Shown here piece after piece: positions 1 through 8,052 of a stretch of DNA of 64,000 nucleotides. The stretch lies in assembly GCF_000758725.1 (NCBI RefSeq), contig NZ_CP009428.1:1364001-1428000 (forward strand), in the 5' to 3' direction. The position numbers and the translations under genes are program-made. Within the stretch, counting starts at the first letter, position 1. Every line of letters begins with the position of its first letter. The stretch is from Paenibacillus odorifer. Its GTDB lineage: Bacteria; Bacillota; Bacilli; Paenibacillales; Paenibacillaceae. The notes beneath the pieces are model-generated. The model made no database searches. It was not told the origin of the DNA and worked only from the letters and a program-made list of their open reading frames with translations.

Positions 1-24
1 GATCGAATGCTTGATACGAAACAT
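1..24 (-). CDS. 5' end of an unidentified gene, cut by window edge
   Basis: Read on the minus strand, an ATG at 24 is preceded by AAAGGAGAG with a six-base spacer, an excellent ribosome site. Only eight codons (MFRIKHSI) lie in the window, so the product cannot be identified. It points away from the queuosine transporter gene. Confidence 0.45.
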
Positions 25-335
25 ATCGTTCTCTCCTTTTTTTATGGACGGTGAGGTCATTTCTTTTTTTGGTCTTCACTAGATACTCCATGCCAACTGC
101 TGGAAATTGGCGACCCGAGATATATTCCATAGTTATGTCATATTTCTACTAAATGGATCGGGAATAAGGTGTTTGATACTATTCTATAGAATTAACCTCT
201 GGATGAATAGTGAAAGTTTTGTCCTATAGAGCATTTTTTTCTGAAAAAAATGAATTATTGCTGACTATTTTAGATAATTGTCGAAAAAAAAGAACTGGAA
301 CTACCAATTTCATATAAAAATATTATTTTTATGGA
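25..335. other. AT-rich intergenic region, no gene seen
   Basis: AT-rich stretch between two divergently oriented genes. No convincing coding frame. A perfect 12-bp palindrome, ATTCTATAGAAT, lies at 181-192. The ribosome site of the leftward gene is at about 31-39. Nothing else can be assigned. Confidence 0.5.
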
Positions 336-365
336 TTGTTAAGCGCTATTGTGATAGAGTATTAA
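336..365 (+). promoter_or_regulatory. Candidate sigma-A promoter for the preQ1-regulated transporter
   Basis: TTGTTA at 336-341 and TATTAA at 360-365 are 18 bp apart. The predicted start would be about 25 bases before the riboswitch, giving a short leader. The -10 is imperfect, so confidence is moderate. Confidence 0.4.
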
Positions 366-394
366 TGTTTTGTTCCAAAAATTTAATAATGTAA

Positions 395-437
395 GCCGCG
401 GTTCGTAACCATCCCGCGTAAACAAAACTAGGAGGAG
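395..437 (+). promoter_or_regulatory. preQ1-I riboswitch
   Basis: The stem CGCGG (397-401) pairs with CCGCG (414-418) and encloses TTCGTAACCATC. An A-rich tail, TAAACAAAACTAGGAGG, follows. This matches the preQ1 class I H-type pseudoknot: small hairpin, loop ACC able to pair with the GG of the tail, and A-rich strand in the minor groove. The tail resembles the Thermoanaerobacter tengcongensis type. The pairing GG is part of the ribosome site of the gene at 448, so ligand binding should block translation. The downstream gene is a queuosine-precursor transporter, which fits. Confidence 0.85.
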
Positions 438-447
438 TTTCAGTAAT

Positions 448-1161
448 ATGTTTAATTTGTTGTGGGGAGTTTTATTTGTTATTGTCAATTTTGCCTTTTT
501 TCTACTCTGTTACCGCCTGTTCGGGAAAAGTGGAATGTATGCCTGGGTAGGTATTGCTACTGTAATTGCTAACATTCAGGTAGCTAAGACGATTGCTATG
601 CCATTTGATATTGTGATGACACTCGGAAATACGATGTATGTCACTTTGTATATGACCAGCGATTTGCTTAATGAGAAGTACGGAAGAGCGGAAGCACGTA
701 AAGCGGTCTGGTTTGGTTTCTTCACCTTGCTTATGACTACAGTCATTATGCAGATGGTACTAGTATTTAAGCCACAGGAGACCGATATCGCTCAGTCTTC
801 TTTGGAGACGATTTTTGGGCTGATGCCTCGACTAGCTTTGGGTAGTCTTACTGCTTACTTCATTAGTCAGTTCCTAGATGTTCGGTTGTACTCTTGGATT
901 CGTAAATATTACAGCACCTCAAGTCAGCTGTGGATTCGTTCCAACGGCAGTACGATGATTAGCTCCTTTGTGGATACACTTATCTTCTGCACCATTGCGT
1001 TTGCGGGCTTGTATGACTGGAATGTATGGCTTGAAATTTTGCTTACAACTTATCTAGCGAAGTTCTTACTAACCGCAGTAAGCACACCTATCTTATATAT
1101 CGCCCGAACCTTTACTTTTTCTGAAGAGGGTACACCATCGACCGTTCAAAAGAAGGACTAA
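448..1161 (+). CDS. Queuosine precursor transporter (YhhQ/VUT family)
   Basis: 237-residue integral membrane protein with about six or seven hydrophobic segments. The family signature SDLLNEKYGRAEARKAVW occurs near residues 70-87, after the second or third helix. Members of the YhhQ/QPTR family import preQ0 or preQ1 for synthesis of queuosine in tRNA. The assignment is reinforced by the preQ1-I riboswitch directly upstream, whose tail forms the AGGAGGAG ribosome site. It is monocistronic, followed by a strong terminator. The substrate (preQ1 rather than preQ0 or queuine) is inferred from the riboswitch, not from the protein sequence. Confidence 0.88.
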   Translation: MFNLLWGVLFVIVNFAFFLLCYRLFGKSGMYAWVGIATVIANIQVAKTIAMPFDIVMTLGNTMYVTLYMTSDLLNEKYGRAEARKAVWFGFFTLLMTTVIMQMVLVFKPQETDIAQSSLETIFGLMPRLALGSLTAYFISQFLDVRLYSWIRKYYSTSSQLWIRSNGSTMISSFVDTLIFCTIAFAGLYDWNVWLEILLTTYLAKFLLTAVSTPILYIARTFTFSEEGTPSTVQKKD

Positions 1162-1171
1162 ACAACAATAC

Positions 1172-1217
1172 AGCCAGCGCGTACCGATCATAATCGATGC
1201 GTGCTGGCTATTTTTTT
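1172..1217 (+). terminator. Intrinsic terminator after the transporter
   Basis: AGCCAGCGCGTACCGAT pairs with ATCGATGCGTGCTGGCT with small bulges and is followed by a run of seven T. It separates the transporter from the acyl-CoA operon. Confidence 0.85.
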
Positions 1218-1299
1218 AGTTGTAAGATGGACTTAATAGTTACATGAAAATGTGTACATAAAAATAATATAAAGCTAAAATAAGCTATCATAGCAATTC

Positions 1300-1400
1300 T
1301 AGCGGGTTAGTTTAACAGGAGCGCCTGCGATGGCGCTTAACACATATACTTTAGTCTGGGCTGGACTTGCGGGGCAGTCCGATTGAAGAAAATGTATATA
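1300..1400 (+). promoter_or_regulatory. Structured leader before the acyl-CoA/ECF operon
   Basis: Two GC-rich hairpins stand in an otherwise AT-rich gap: AGCGCC/GGCGCT (1320-1325/1332-1337) and GGACT/AGTCC (1363-1367/1376-1380). A TATAAT lies at about 1397-1402 without a good -35. I cannot match the leader to a known riboswitch, and I see no clear BirA-type operator (paired GTTAAC half-sites). Confidence 0.3.
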
Positions 1401-1439
1401 ATTGGTAGTCACAGAAATTACGAACAGGTGTGATCAAGG

Positions 1440-2921
1440 ATGAATCTAGTAGTTCCTATACTGTGTCATGCAGCACAGCAGCCCGACAGCATTGCCTTAA
1501 CCCATGACCAAGCAAGTCATACCTATGCCACATTAGTAAAAACGATGCGGAGAATCGCGAATGGCTTACAGCAAAAGGGTCTGAGGCATGACAAAGTCGC
1601 GATTTTATCTACGAATCGTATTGAATTTGTTGAGGTTATCTTGGGGGCGATTTATGCGGGCTGTGTTCCCATTCCCTTAGATCCCAAATGGAGTGCTAAT
1701 GAACTGCAGGTTATTATAGAACAGTGCCAGCCGACAATGATTTTTGCCGAGCCGGAAGCCGCAAAGAATCTGGTCTTCAAGGATCAAGCGATCCCAACAT
1801 TGACCTTCTCAAATGAACGAACAGGTTCCTATGATCAGTGGCTGGCTGCCCTGAAGCCGGAGGCTGAGTTGGATGAGACGAATGAATTATTATTTATTGG
1901 CTTTACTTCAGGCACAACCGGGTTGCCCAAAGGTTATATGCGTACCCATTTATCATGGTTAAAAAGCTTTGAGGTCTCGAATATTGCTTTTGAATTGGAC
2001 GCTATGAAGGATGTTTTGGCACCAGGTCCATTTGTGCATTCCCTATCCTTATTCGCCGTAATGCAGAGTCTATATTGTGGAGCAACCTTTCATATCACAC
2101 AAAAATTTAGTGCCACGAAGGTGTTAGAGCTGTGCCAGCAAATTCCGGGTGTGGTGCTGTTCGTCGTACCAACAATGATCGAATCCATGATGTTGCAGGC
2201 TGTACCTGGGCAGATACAGATTGATGCGATTATTAGCTCAGGTGCAAAGTGGTCGGAGTTGTCCAAGAAAAGGGGCATGGAAGTGTTTGGTGGAGCGCGC
2301 CTTTATGAATCCTACGGTTCTTCAGAAGCGAGTTATATTAGTTATTTGAATGTTCTGACCGAGCATAATCCGACCTCTATAGGAAAACCTTATCCCGGGG
2401 TGCAAATTTCCATTCGTGATGAACAGTTCCGGGAAGTCCCTACTGGGGAGATTGGGCAGCTATATGTGCGTAGTGATATGATATTTTTAGGCTACCATCA
2501 ATTGCCGAATGAGACAGCAGCAGCTTTTAAAGAGGGATGGCTTATTTTAGAAGACTATGTTTATCAGGATGAAGCTGGTTATTTATATATGGCGGGACGT
2601 TTGAAGAATAAAATCATATCCGGAGGCCTGAACGTTTATCCAGAAGAAATAGAGAGGGTGCTAGAGTTTCTTCCGGAAATAGATGAAGTGATGGTGCTTG
2701 GCGTGCCTGACGATTACTGGGGAGAACAGCTGATAGCCCTCGTGAAGTGGAGCGGAGAGCAGCACTTATCTGTCGACGAAATTAAGAATTATTGCCGCCA
2801 GTATTTAGCAAGCTACAAAGCGCCGAAGCAGCTGCTAACCCTGGATGAATTTATCTATACAAGCAGTGGCAAAATTGCCCGGCAAGCGATGAAAGACTAT
2901 GTGAAAAGAGCGATGGTATGA
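1440..2921 (+). CDS. AMP-forming acyl-CoA ligase (YhfT-like)
   Basis: 493-residue member of the ANL superfamily, which activates a carboxylic acid to acyl-CoA through an acyl-adenylate. The P-loop TSGTTGLPKG is at residues 156-165, the motif YESYGSSE follows near 290, the hinge region GRLKNKIISGGLNVYPEE is near 385-402, and the catalytic lysine sits in SSGKIARQ (K478). It is first in an operon of nine overlapping or abutting genes; its stop overlaps the thiolase start by 4 nt. In Bacillus subtilis a ligase-thiolase pair (yhfT-yhfS) lies with the biotin transporter gene yhfU under BirA control, which suggests but does not prove a biotin-precursor link. The substrate is unknown. Confidence 0.85.
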   Translation: MNLVVPILCHAAQQPDSIALTHDQASHTYATLVKTMRRIANGLQQKGLRHDKVAILSTNRIEFVEVILGAIYAGCVPIPLDPKWSANELQVIIEQCQPTMIFAEPEAAKNLVFKDQAIPTLTFSNERTGSYDQWLAALKPEAELDETNELLFIGFTSGTTGLPKGYMRTHLSWLKSFEVSNIAFELDAMKDVLAPGPFVHSLSLFAVMQSLYCGATFHITQKFSATKVLELCQQIPGVVLFVVPTMIESMMLQAVPGQIQIDAIISSGAKWSELSKKRGMEVFGGARLYESYGSSEASYISYLNVLTEHNPTSIGKPYPGVQISIRDEQFREVPTGEIGQLYVRSDMIFLGYHQLPNETAAAFKEGWLILEDYVYQDEAGYLYMAGRLKNKIISGGLNVYPEEIERVLEFLPEIDEVMVLGVPDDYWGEQLIALVKWSGEQHLSVDEIKNYCRQYLASYKAPKQLLTLDEFIYTSSGKIARQAMKDYVKRAMV

Positions 2922-4069
2922 TAGAAGCAGTAATTGTCATGGCAAAACGTACACCGATTGGCAGAATGGGTGGCTTATTAAGTACACTTGAGCCGGAGGC
3001 ATTACTGGCGCCACTTATTCAGCATATTGTAGCCGAAACGAACTTGCCTAAAGAACTGATCGATGATGTCATTATTGGGAATGTTGTGGGCCCAGGAGGT
3101 AATATTGCCCGGGTAGCTGCGCTTGAAGCGGGGCTGCCTGTTTCGGTTCCGGGCGTCACCGTGGATCGTCAGTGCGGATCTGGGCTAGAGGCAATTAATA
3201 TAGCAGCAAGACTGATTCAAAGCGGCGCTGGTGAGATTTATTTAGCGGGTGGTGTCGAAAGTACGAGCCGTGCTCCATGGAAAATGGCTAAACCACAGAC
3301 CTTAATGGGGGTTCCGCAGCTATATACCCGTGCACATTTTACGCCTAGCTCTTACGGTGATCCGGATATGGGAATTGCTGCAGAGAATGTAGCTCGGAAA
3401 TACGGGATTTCTCGAGAAGAGCAGGATCAATATGCCTTGAAAAGCCATCAAAGGGCGGTTCATGCTCAGCAAAGTGACCGGTTTCAGCAGGAGATAGTAC
3501 CTCTTCAGGTAGAGGGGCAGTGGGTGAACACCGACGAATGTCCTCGGGCTAATACGAGTCTGGACAAGCTGCAAAAGCTGCCGCCAATTTTTGAAGAAAG
3601 GGGTACCGTCACTGCTGGAAATGCCTGTCCTATTAATGATGGCGCAGCGCTTCTATTAATGATGTCTCGGGAGAAATGCCAGCAGCTTAAGCTGAAGCCT
3701 ATTTTACGGGTCGTGGATGCGCAAGCTGCGGGTGTAGATCCGAACTATTTAGGGATAGGGCCTGTACCAGCTGTGCAAAAGGTGTTAAAACGCCAAAAGC
3801 TTACCGTTGCCGATTTAGATATCGTAGAGTTTAACGAGGCTTTTGCTTCACAAGTATTGGCTTCACTGAATGAGCTTCAAATTCCACAGGAAAAGGTCAA
3901 TCTTGGCGGGGGGGCATTAGCAATAGGCCATCCATACGGAGCTTCCGGGGCTATTTTAATGACTCGGTTATGTGCTGAAATGCAAAATGCTCCTTACCAA
4001 CGAGGGCTTGCTACTCTGGGAATCGGCGGCGGGATAGGTCTGGCAACACTCGTGGAGGTTATAGAATGA
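2918..4069 (+). CDS. Thiolase-family acyltransferase with Gly replacing the second active-site Cys
   Basis: 383 residues, normal length for a type II thiolase. The nucleophile is C86 (DRQCGSG), the oxyanion asparagine N306 (FNEAF), and the histidine H338 (GHPYGASG). The usual C-terminal CxG cysteine, general base for Claisen condensation, is replaced: the segment reads GLATLGIGGGIG with Gly at 368. Thiolases join or cleave acyl-CoA and acetyl-CoA. In this operon it would supply the 3-ketoacyl-CoA for the reductase and dehydratase that follow. The start overlaps the ligase stop; its own stop overlaps the next gene by 4 nt. It resembles YhfS in context. Activity may differ from classical thiolase. 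Confidence 0.85.
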   Translation: MIEAVIVMAKRTPIGRMGGLLSTLEPEALLAPLIQHIVAETNLPKELIDDVIIGNVVGPGGNIARVAALEAGLPVSVPGVTVDRQCGSGLEAINIAARLIQSGAGEIYLAGGVESTSRAPWKMAKPQTLMGVPQLYTRAHFTPSSYGDPDMGIAAENVARKYGISREEQDQYALKSHQRAVHAQQSDRFQQEIVPLQVEGQWVNTDECPRANTSLDKLQKLPPIFEERGTVTAGNACPINDGAALLLMMSREKCQQLKLKPILRVVDAQAAGVDPNYLGIGPVPAVQKVLKRQKLTVADLDIVEFNEAFASQVLASLNELQIPQEKVNLGGGALAIGHPYGASGAILMTRLCAEMQNAPYQRGLATLGIGGGIGLATLVEVIE

Positions 4070-4467
4070 ACAGTGTCCGACATCAGATCCATATGACTGC
4101 TGAATGGATTTCGGACTACGCACAGAGTATTGAAGCACCCTTGCAGACGATAAATGGAAAGCTGATCGCTCCTACGACGATGCCTATTATTTTCTGGCAA
4201 GACTTCGATATTCCTTGGTTAATCATCGGTGAACCCTTGCTTCACGGCACTCAGAAATTTTCATATCAGGCTCCGATTACGGCGGGGATGATTTTGGATT
4301 GTGAATTAGCGTTAACGGGCGAGGTGCAAAAAGAAGGAAGACAGGGTAAACTGACTTTTTACACACATACGCTGGTTTGTAGGTGTGAGGGTGAGCTTAT
4401 AGTCACCGCAGAAACGGTGTTAATTCGGGTAGGTGATGATCATGATAAAAAAGTGCATAACTGCTGA
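4066..4467 (+). CDS. MaoC-like hotdog protein, N-terminal dehydratase half
   Basis: 133 residues resembling the N-terminal (substrate-binding, non-catalytic) hotdog domain of MaoC-type dehydratases, as in HadA-like subunits. Visible features are the segment PIIFWQDFDIPW near residues 44-55 and the strand-rich GTQKFSYQAPITAGM near 65-79. It lacks the D-x(4)-H hydratase motif found in the next gene. The two genes overlap by 26 nt and probably encode a heterodimeric (R)-3-hydroxyacyl dehydratase. The start ATG overlaps the thiolase stop. Confidence 0.7.
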   Translation: MNSVRHQIHMTAEWISDYAQSIEAPLQTINGKLIAPTTMPIIFWQDFDIPWLIIGEPLLHGTQKFSYQAPITAGMILDCELALTGEVQKEGRQGKLTFYTHTLVCRCEGELIVTAETVLIRVGDDHDKKVHNC

Positions 4468-4783
4468 GGCTATCCGGCAATATGCAGCTGCTTCCCAAGA
4501 TTTGGCGCCTATACATCTAGATGCAGAGGCCGCAGCTAAGGCTGGTTTGGAGCGACCCATCGCACATGGGATGTATCTTATGGGATTAGCTCAATCCTTG
4601 TATATTGCTGAGCACCCTACACAGTGGATCACTCAATATGATATGAAATTTCATAAGCCTATAGAGGTCGATAGTGTCGTGATTTTTGATTTTGCAGCTG
4701 ACGACTGCTTTGTGAAAGTGATCCTTACAACAGAAGCTGGCGATGTTATTGCTGCGGGAGCTTTTGCAGTGAAAGAGGTGTAG
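4442..4783 (+). CDS. MaoC-like (R)-3-hydroxyacyl dehydratase, catalytic half
   Basis: 113 residues with the hydratase-2 motif: QDLAPIH carries the catalytic Asp and His, followed by the overhang segment and HGMYLMGL. Hotdog fold. ATG 4442 is preferred because AGGTG lies six bases upstream; GTG 4433 and ATG 4436 are possible. It overlaps the preceding hotdog gene and is followed by the reductase gene. In this setting it would interconvert 3-hydroxyacyl and trans-2-enoyl thioesters, partnered by the N-terminal-type hotdog protein. Confidence 0.8.
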   Translation: MIKKCITAEAIRQYAAASQDLAPIHLDAEAAAKAGLERPIAHGMYLMGLAQSLYIAEHPTQWITQYDMKFHKPIEVDSVVIFDFAADDCFVKVILTTEAGDVIAAGAFAVKEV

Positions 4784-4785
4784 TG

Positions 4786-5607
4786 ATGAATAGAGTAGCC
4801 TTAATTACTGGTGCAACAAGAGGGATCGGACGTAGTATTGCCATGCAGCTTGGCAAGTCAGGTTATATAGTGGTTGTAAATGGTACGAAACAAGTCTTAA
4901 TTGATGAGGTTGTGCGCGAGATCCGCCAGGCAGGCGGAGAGGCGCTAGGGTACGCTGCTAATGTAGCCGATCCAGTCGCAGTCACTGCCATGGTAGATGA
5001 GGTCATTGCCCGATACGGTCGTATCGAGGTGTTGATAGCTAACGCGGGGATTTTGCAGGATCAGAAATGTCAGCGTATGACGGATGAACAGTGGAAGACT
5101 GTTCTGGATGTGCATTTAAATGGCACCTATTATAGCATTCAACGAGTATTACCACATATGCGTGAGACAGGTGGGGATATCCTGTTGATGACCTCTGCTG
5201 CTGGACTAGCAGGTTCCGTGGGTCAGGTGAATTATAGTGCAGCCAAGGCTGGAATACTCGGCATGATGTGGACGCTCGCAGCAGAGCTGAAACGTGACCA
5301 GATTAGGGTCAATGCGATTTCTCCAGCGGCGTTAACGGATATGACCAGACCTATAATTGACCATCTGAGGGAAAAACATGCCAGTCGGAATGAACCTTTG
5401 CCTGACTTTTGGAGAATAGGTGACCCGGAGGCTATTGCTTCCTTCGTGACTGCATTATTGAGGGAGTCCGACGCGGATTTAACCGGTGAAATCTTTGCTG
5501 TGAATGGATCAAAAGTGACAAAATGGGAGAAGCCTGCACCTGCATTTTCCGAGAACAGCATTGAGGCATTTTTTGCTGCTTGGCACCTTCAAAAGGGGAG
5601 TGAATAA
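4786..5607 (+). CDS. SDR 3-oxoacyl reductase (FabG-like)
   Basis: 273-residue short-chain dehydrogenase. The cofactor motif TGATRGIG lies near residues 8-15, NAG near 86-88, and the catalytic Ser137, Tyr150 and Lys154 (YSAAK) are present. It carries a C-terminal extension of about 30 residues beyond a typical FabG. ATG 4786 follows GAGGTG by five bases; GTG 4783 overlaps the previous stop. Likely role: reduction of the 3-ketoacyl thioester made by the thiolase. Whether the acyl carrier is CoA or ACP cannot be read from sequence. Confidence 0.82.
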   Translation: MNRVALITGATRGIGRSIAMQLGKSGYIVVVNGTKQVLIDEVVREIRQAGGEALGYAANVADPVAVTAMVDEVIARYGRIEVLIANAGILQDQKCQRMTDEQWKTVLDVHLNGTYYSIQRVLPHMRETGGDILLMTSAAGLAGSVGQVNYSAAKAGILGMMWTLAAELKRDQIRVNAISPAALTDMTRPIIDHLREKHASRNEPLPDFWRIGDPEAIASFVTALLRESDADLTGEIFAVNGSKVTKWEKPAPAFSENSIEAFFAAWHLQKGSE

Positions 5608-6408
5608 ATGCTTACCTTCGATCAAGTTTGTTTTTATTATAAAAAGGGACAACCTCTCCTGGAGGATATTAGCTTTACGATAGAAGCAGGGGAGTTTGTG
5701 GCGATAGTTGGCGCGAATGGTTCTGGCAAATCCACTATTGCAAAGCTCATGGACGGACTGCTGCTGCCACGAAAAGGGGCTGTACAATTTAAGAGCTTGG
5801 ATACGGCAAAACCAACGGATCTTGCGGAGATTCATCAGCAAATCGGTTTTGTTTTTCAGAATCCAGAGGATCAGTTTATCACCACAACCGTTATGGATGA
5901 GGTGCTTTTTGGTTTGGAGAATATCCGTGTGCCGAGGGAGGAAATGCGCAGCCGATTGGATCATGCCTTGCAGGCCGTTCAAATGGAGGATTATCTGGAG
6001 GCTATGCCACATCAGCTATCTGGAGGTCAAAAGCAACGTGTCGCTATCGCAGCTATATTGGCGATGCGCCCGCAAGTCATTATTTTTGACGAGGCTACCT
6101 CAATGCTTGATCCTCAGGGAAGACAGCAGGTTCTTTCCATCATGCAAGAGCTGCATCGTCAAGGCCTGACCCTTATTCATATCACCCACCATATGGAGGA
6201 AGTGCTTGCAGCAGAACGCGTATTGCTCCTGCACCAAGGACGACTTGAGTTTGACGGCGATCCACTGACTTTTTTTGAAACCATGCCTGTTGCGGACTAT
6301 CAATTACATCTGCCCTTCGCAGTGCGTGTACATACATTGCTCCATTCAGCAGCACCGCTAACAGCCGATTGGAAGGGGATAATTCGATCACAATGGTCTA
6401 CCAATTAA
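5608..6408 (+). CDS. ecfA1: ECF transporter ATPase 1
   Basis: 266-residue ABC ATPase. Walker A GANGSGKS is at 35-42, the Q-loop near QNPEDQ (85-90), signature LSGGQ at 137-141, Walker B VIIFDE at 157-162, followed by a switch histidine in THHMEE. FQNPEDQ is typical of cobalt/ECF-type CbiO/EcfA proteins. It pairs with the next ATPase and EcfT to energize vitamin uptake through an S component. None is encoded in this operon, so it would need an S protein from elsewhere. The start directly follows the SDR stop. Confidence 0.9.
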   Translation: MLTFDQVCFYYKKGQPLLEDISFTIEAGEFVAIVGANGSGKSTIAKLMDGLLLPRKGAVQFKSLDTAKPTDLAEIHQQIGFVFQNPEDQFITTTVMDEVLFGLENIRVPREEMRSRLDHALQAVQMEDYLEAMPHQLSGGQKQRVAIAAILAMRPQVIIFDEATSMLDPQGRQQVLSIMQELHRQGLTLIHITHHMEEVLAAERVLLLHQGRLEFDGDPLTFFETMPVADYQLHLPFAVRVHTLLHSAAPLTADWKGIIRSQWSTN

Positions 6409-7250
6409 AAAATCTAAGTGTGAACTATGCCGATCATGTGGCTTTGCACAATATAAACTGCACTATTCCTGAGGGCAAATGGATTTCTATTATCGGTCCA
6501 ACAGGCGCAGGAAAGTCTACCTTTGTCAAAGTGCTGAAGGGCTTGATTCCCACCGTAAAAGGAGACTATTGGATTAATCAGCAGCCTGCCAGCAGAGATG
6601 CCAAAGGGCGCTTAAAGGTTGTCCCTGAGTTGGGTTTCGTTTTTCAATATCCTGAGCATCAGCTATTCGAAACAACGGTGTATAAGGAGCTTGCTTTTGC
6701 TCTGAATCAACAGGGCGCTTCACGTCAGCAAATTACAGAGGCGATTGAAACGATTTTGCCACAAGTGGGTTTGCCTGAGGGAATTCTCCCCTTAAATCCA
6801 TTCCAGTTAAGCGGTGGTGAAAAGCGCCGTGTAGCTATTGCCTCTGTACTGATGACAAATCCGAAGCTGCTGATTTTGGATGAACCGACAGCGGGTCTCG
6901 ATCCTGCTAGCCAAGTGTCTTTGCTGAAGCTACTAAAGGAATGGCAGCAACAAGACAATCACACGATCCTCTTCGTTTCGCATCAGATGGATGATGTTGC
7001 CGAATACTCGGATGAGGTCATTGTTTTTCATGAAGGTCAGTTAAAAGGGCATCATGATATCAGAACATTATTTCTGGAAAAGGAAGAATTACTGCTGGAA
7101 CTTGGACTATCCTTGCCTGAACCCGTACAGCTCTTGAAGCTAATGGAGGAATTATCTGACCAGAAGATTGAAGTTGCCAGCTGTAAAGAGCAGGATATCC
7201 TCGAAGCGATTTTGCCGATTTGGCATTCGAGGGGGCAAGAGCATGGCTGA
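6393..7250 (+). CDS. ecfA2: ECF transporter ATPase 2
   Basis: 285-residue ABC ATPase starting at ATG 6393, inside the 3' end of the preceding ATPase gene (16-nt overlap). A TTG at 6369 would add eight residues but lacks a ribosome site. Walker A GPTGAGKST, the ECF-type FQYPEHQ Q-loop, LSGGEKRR signature and LLILDEPTAGLDP Walker B are all intact. It has the extended C-terminal region that contacts EcfT coupling helices in this family. With EcfA1 it forms the ATPase heterodimer. Confidence 0.9.
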   Translation: MVYQLKNLSVNYADHVALHNINCTIPEGKWISIIGPTGAGKSTFVKVLKGLIPTVKGDYWINQQPASRDAKGRLKVVPELGFVFQYPEHQLFETTVYKELAFALNQQGASRQQITEAIETILPQVGLPEGILPLNPFQLSGGEKRRVAIASVLMTNPKLLILDEPTAGLDPASQVSLLKLLKEWQQQDNHTILFVSHQMDDVAEYSDEVIVFHEGQLKGHHDIRTLFLEKEELLLELGLSLPEPVQLLKLMEELSDQKIEVASCKEQDILEAILPIWHSRGQEHG

Positions 7251-8046
7251 TTCCGTATTAGTCGGTCAATATGTGGAGACACATTCGATTTTTCATCGTT
7301 TAGATCCTCGTACAAAGCTTGTAAGTATCGTGATACTCATGCTTAGCTTTATGATGCTTGGAACGGGGATTAGTTATGTTGTTGCAACCTTTTTTGTACT
7401 GGGAATGTTGTTACTGTCGAAAGTTCCTGTGCATTTTTTTTGGCGAGGGCTGCGGCCGGTATTATTTATTTTATTGTTTACTTTTGTTTACAATGCCGTG
7501 TTCACCAAAGGGACGGTTCTCTGGTCATGGTTTTTTATCGAGGTGACTGAAGAGGGACTGCGAATAGGATTACGTTTTGTATGGCGTATTATATTGCTCA
7601 TCTTGTTAGCCTCAGTTCTAACCTTAACTACTAAGCCGCTGGACTTAGCTTATGGTCTGGAAAAGCTGCTTGCCCCTCTATCCAAATTGGAGGTACCCGT
7701 AGAACAGTTCTCTTTAATGATAGTGATTGCGATCCGTTTTATCCCTACCCTCAAGGAGGAGCTTGATCGTATCTTTCTCGCACAAAAGGCTAGAGGTTAT
7801 GATCTTACAGTATTGTCACTGCCTAAACGGATATACGCGTACATTCCGATCATTATTCCTCTGCTCTTCACAACGATTCAACGTGCTGAACAGCTGAGCT
7901 ATGCAATTGATGCGCGTGCTTATGGTAATGGTAAAGGAAGGACTTCTTTTAAAAGACTGCAATTTCAGCAGATAGATTATCTGGCAGGGGGAGTTGCCCT
8001 TTTATTTGCCGTGATTCTGCTTTGCTTAAAGATAGGAAAGGTGTAG
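7243..8046 (+). CDS. ecfT: ECF transporter transmembrane protein EcfT
   Basis: 267-residue membrane protein with five or six hydrophobic segments. The two coupling-helix signatures are present: AQKARGYD near residue 180 and DARAYG near residue 225. These Ala-Arg-Gly motifs insert into the ATPases. ATG 7243 is preferred, with GAGGGGGCAAGAGC upstream, overlapping the ecfA2 stop by 8 nt. The protein is the energy-coupling scaffold that binds S components. Its placement among acyl-CoA enzymes is unusual, because shared EcfAAT modules normally sit in the ribosomal-protein region. Confidence 0.9.
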   Translation: MADSVLVGQYVETHSIFHRLDPRTKLVSIVILMLSFMMLGTGISYVVATFFVLGMLLLSKVPVHFFWRGLRPVLFILLFTFVYNAVFTKGTVLWSWFFIEVTEEGLRIGLRFVWRIILLILLASVLTLTTKPLDLAYGLEKLLAPLSKLEVPVEQFSLMIVIAIRFIPTLKEELDRIFLAQKARGYDLTVLSLPKRIYAYIPIIIPLLFTTIQRAEQLSYAIDARAYGNGKGRTSFKRLQFQQIDYLAGGVALLFAVILLCLKIGKV

Positions 8047-8052
8047 ATGAAG

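Noticed and set aside
1161..1439. BirA operator before the acyl-CoA operon
   Set aside because: Two TTAAC-like half-sites (about 1309 and 1336) are in direct, not inverted, orientation, and the GTTAAC pair is missing.
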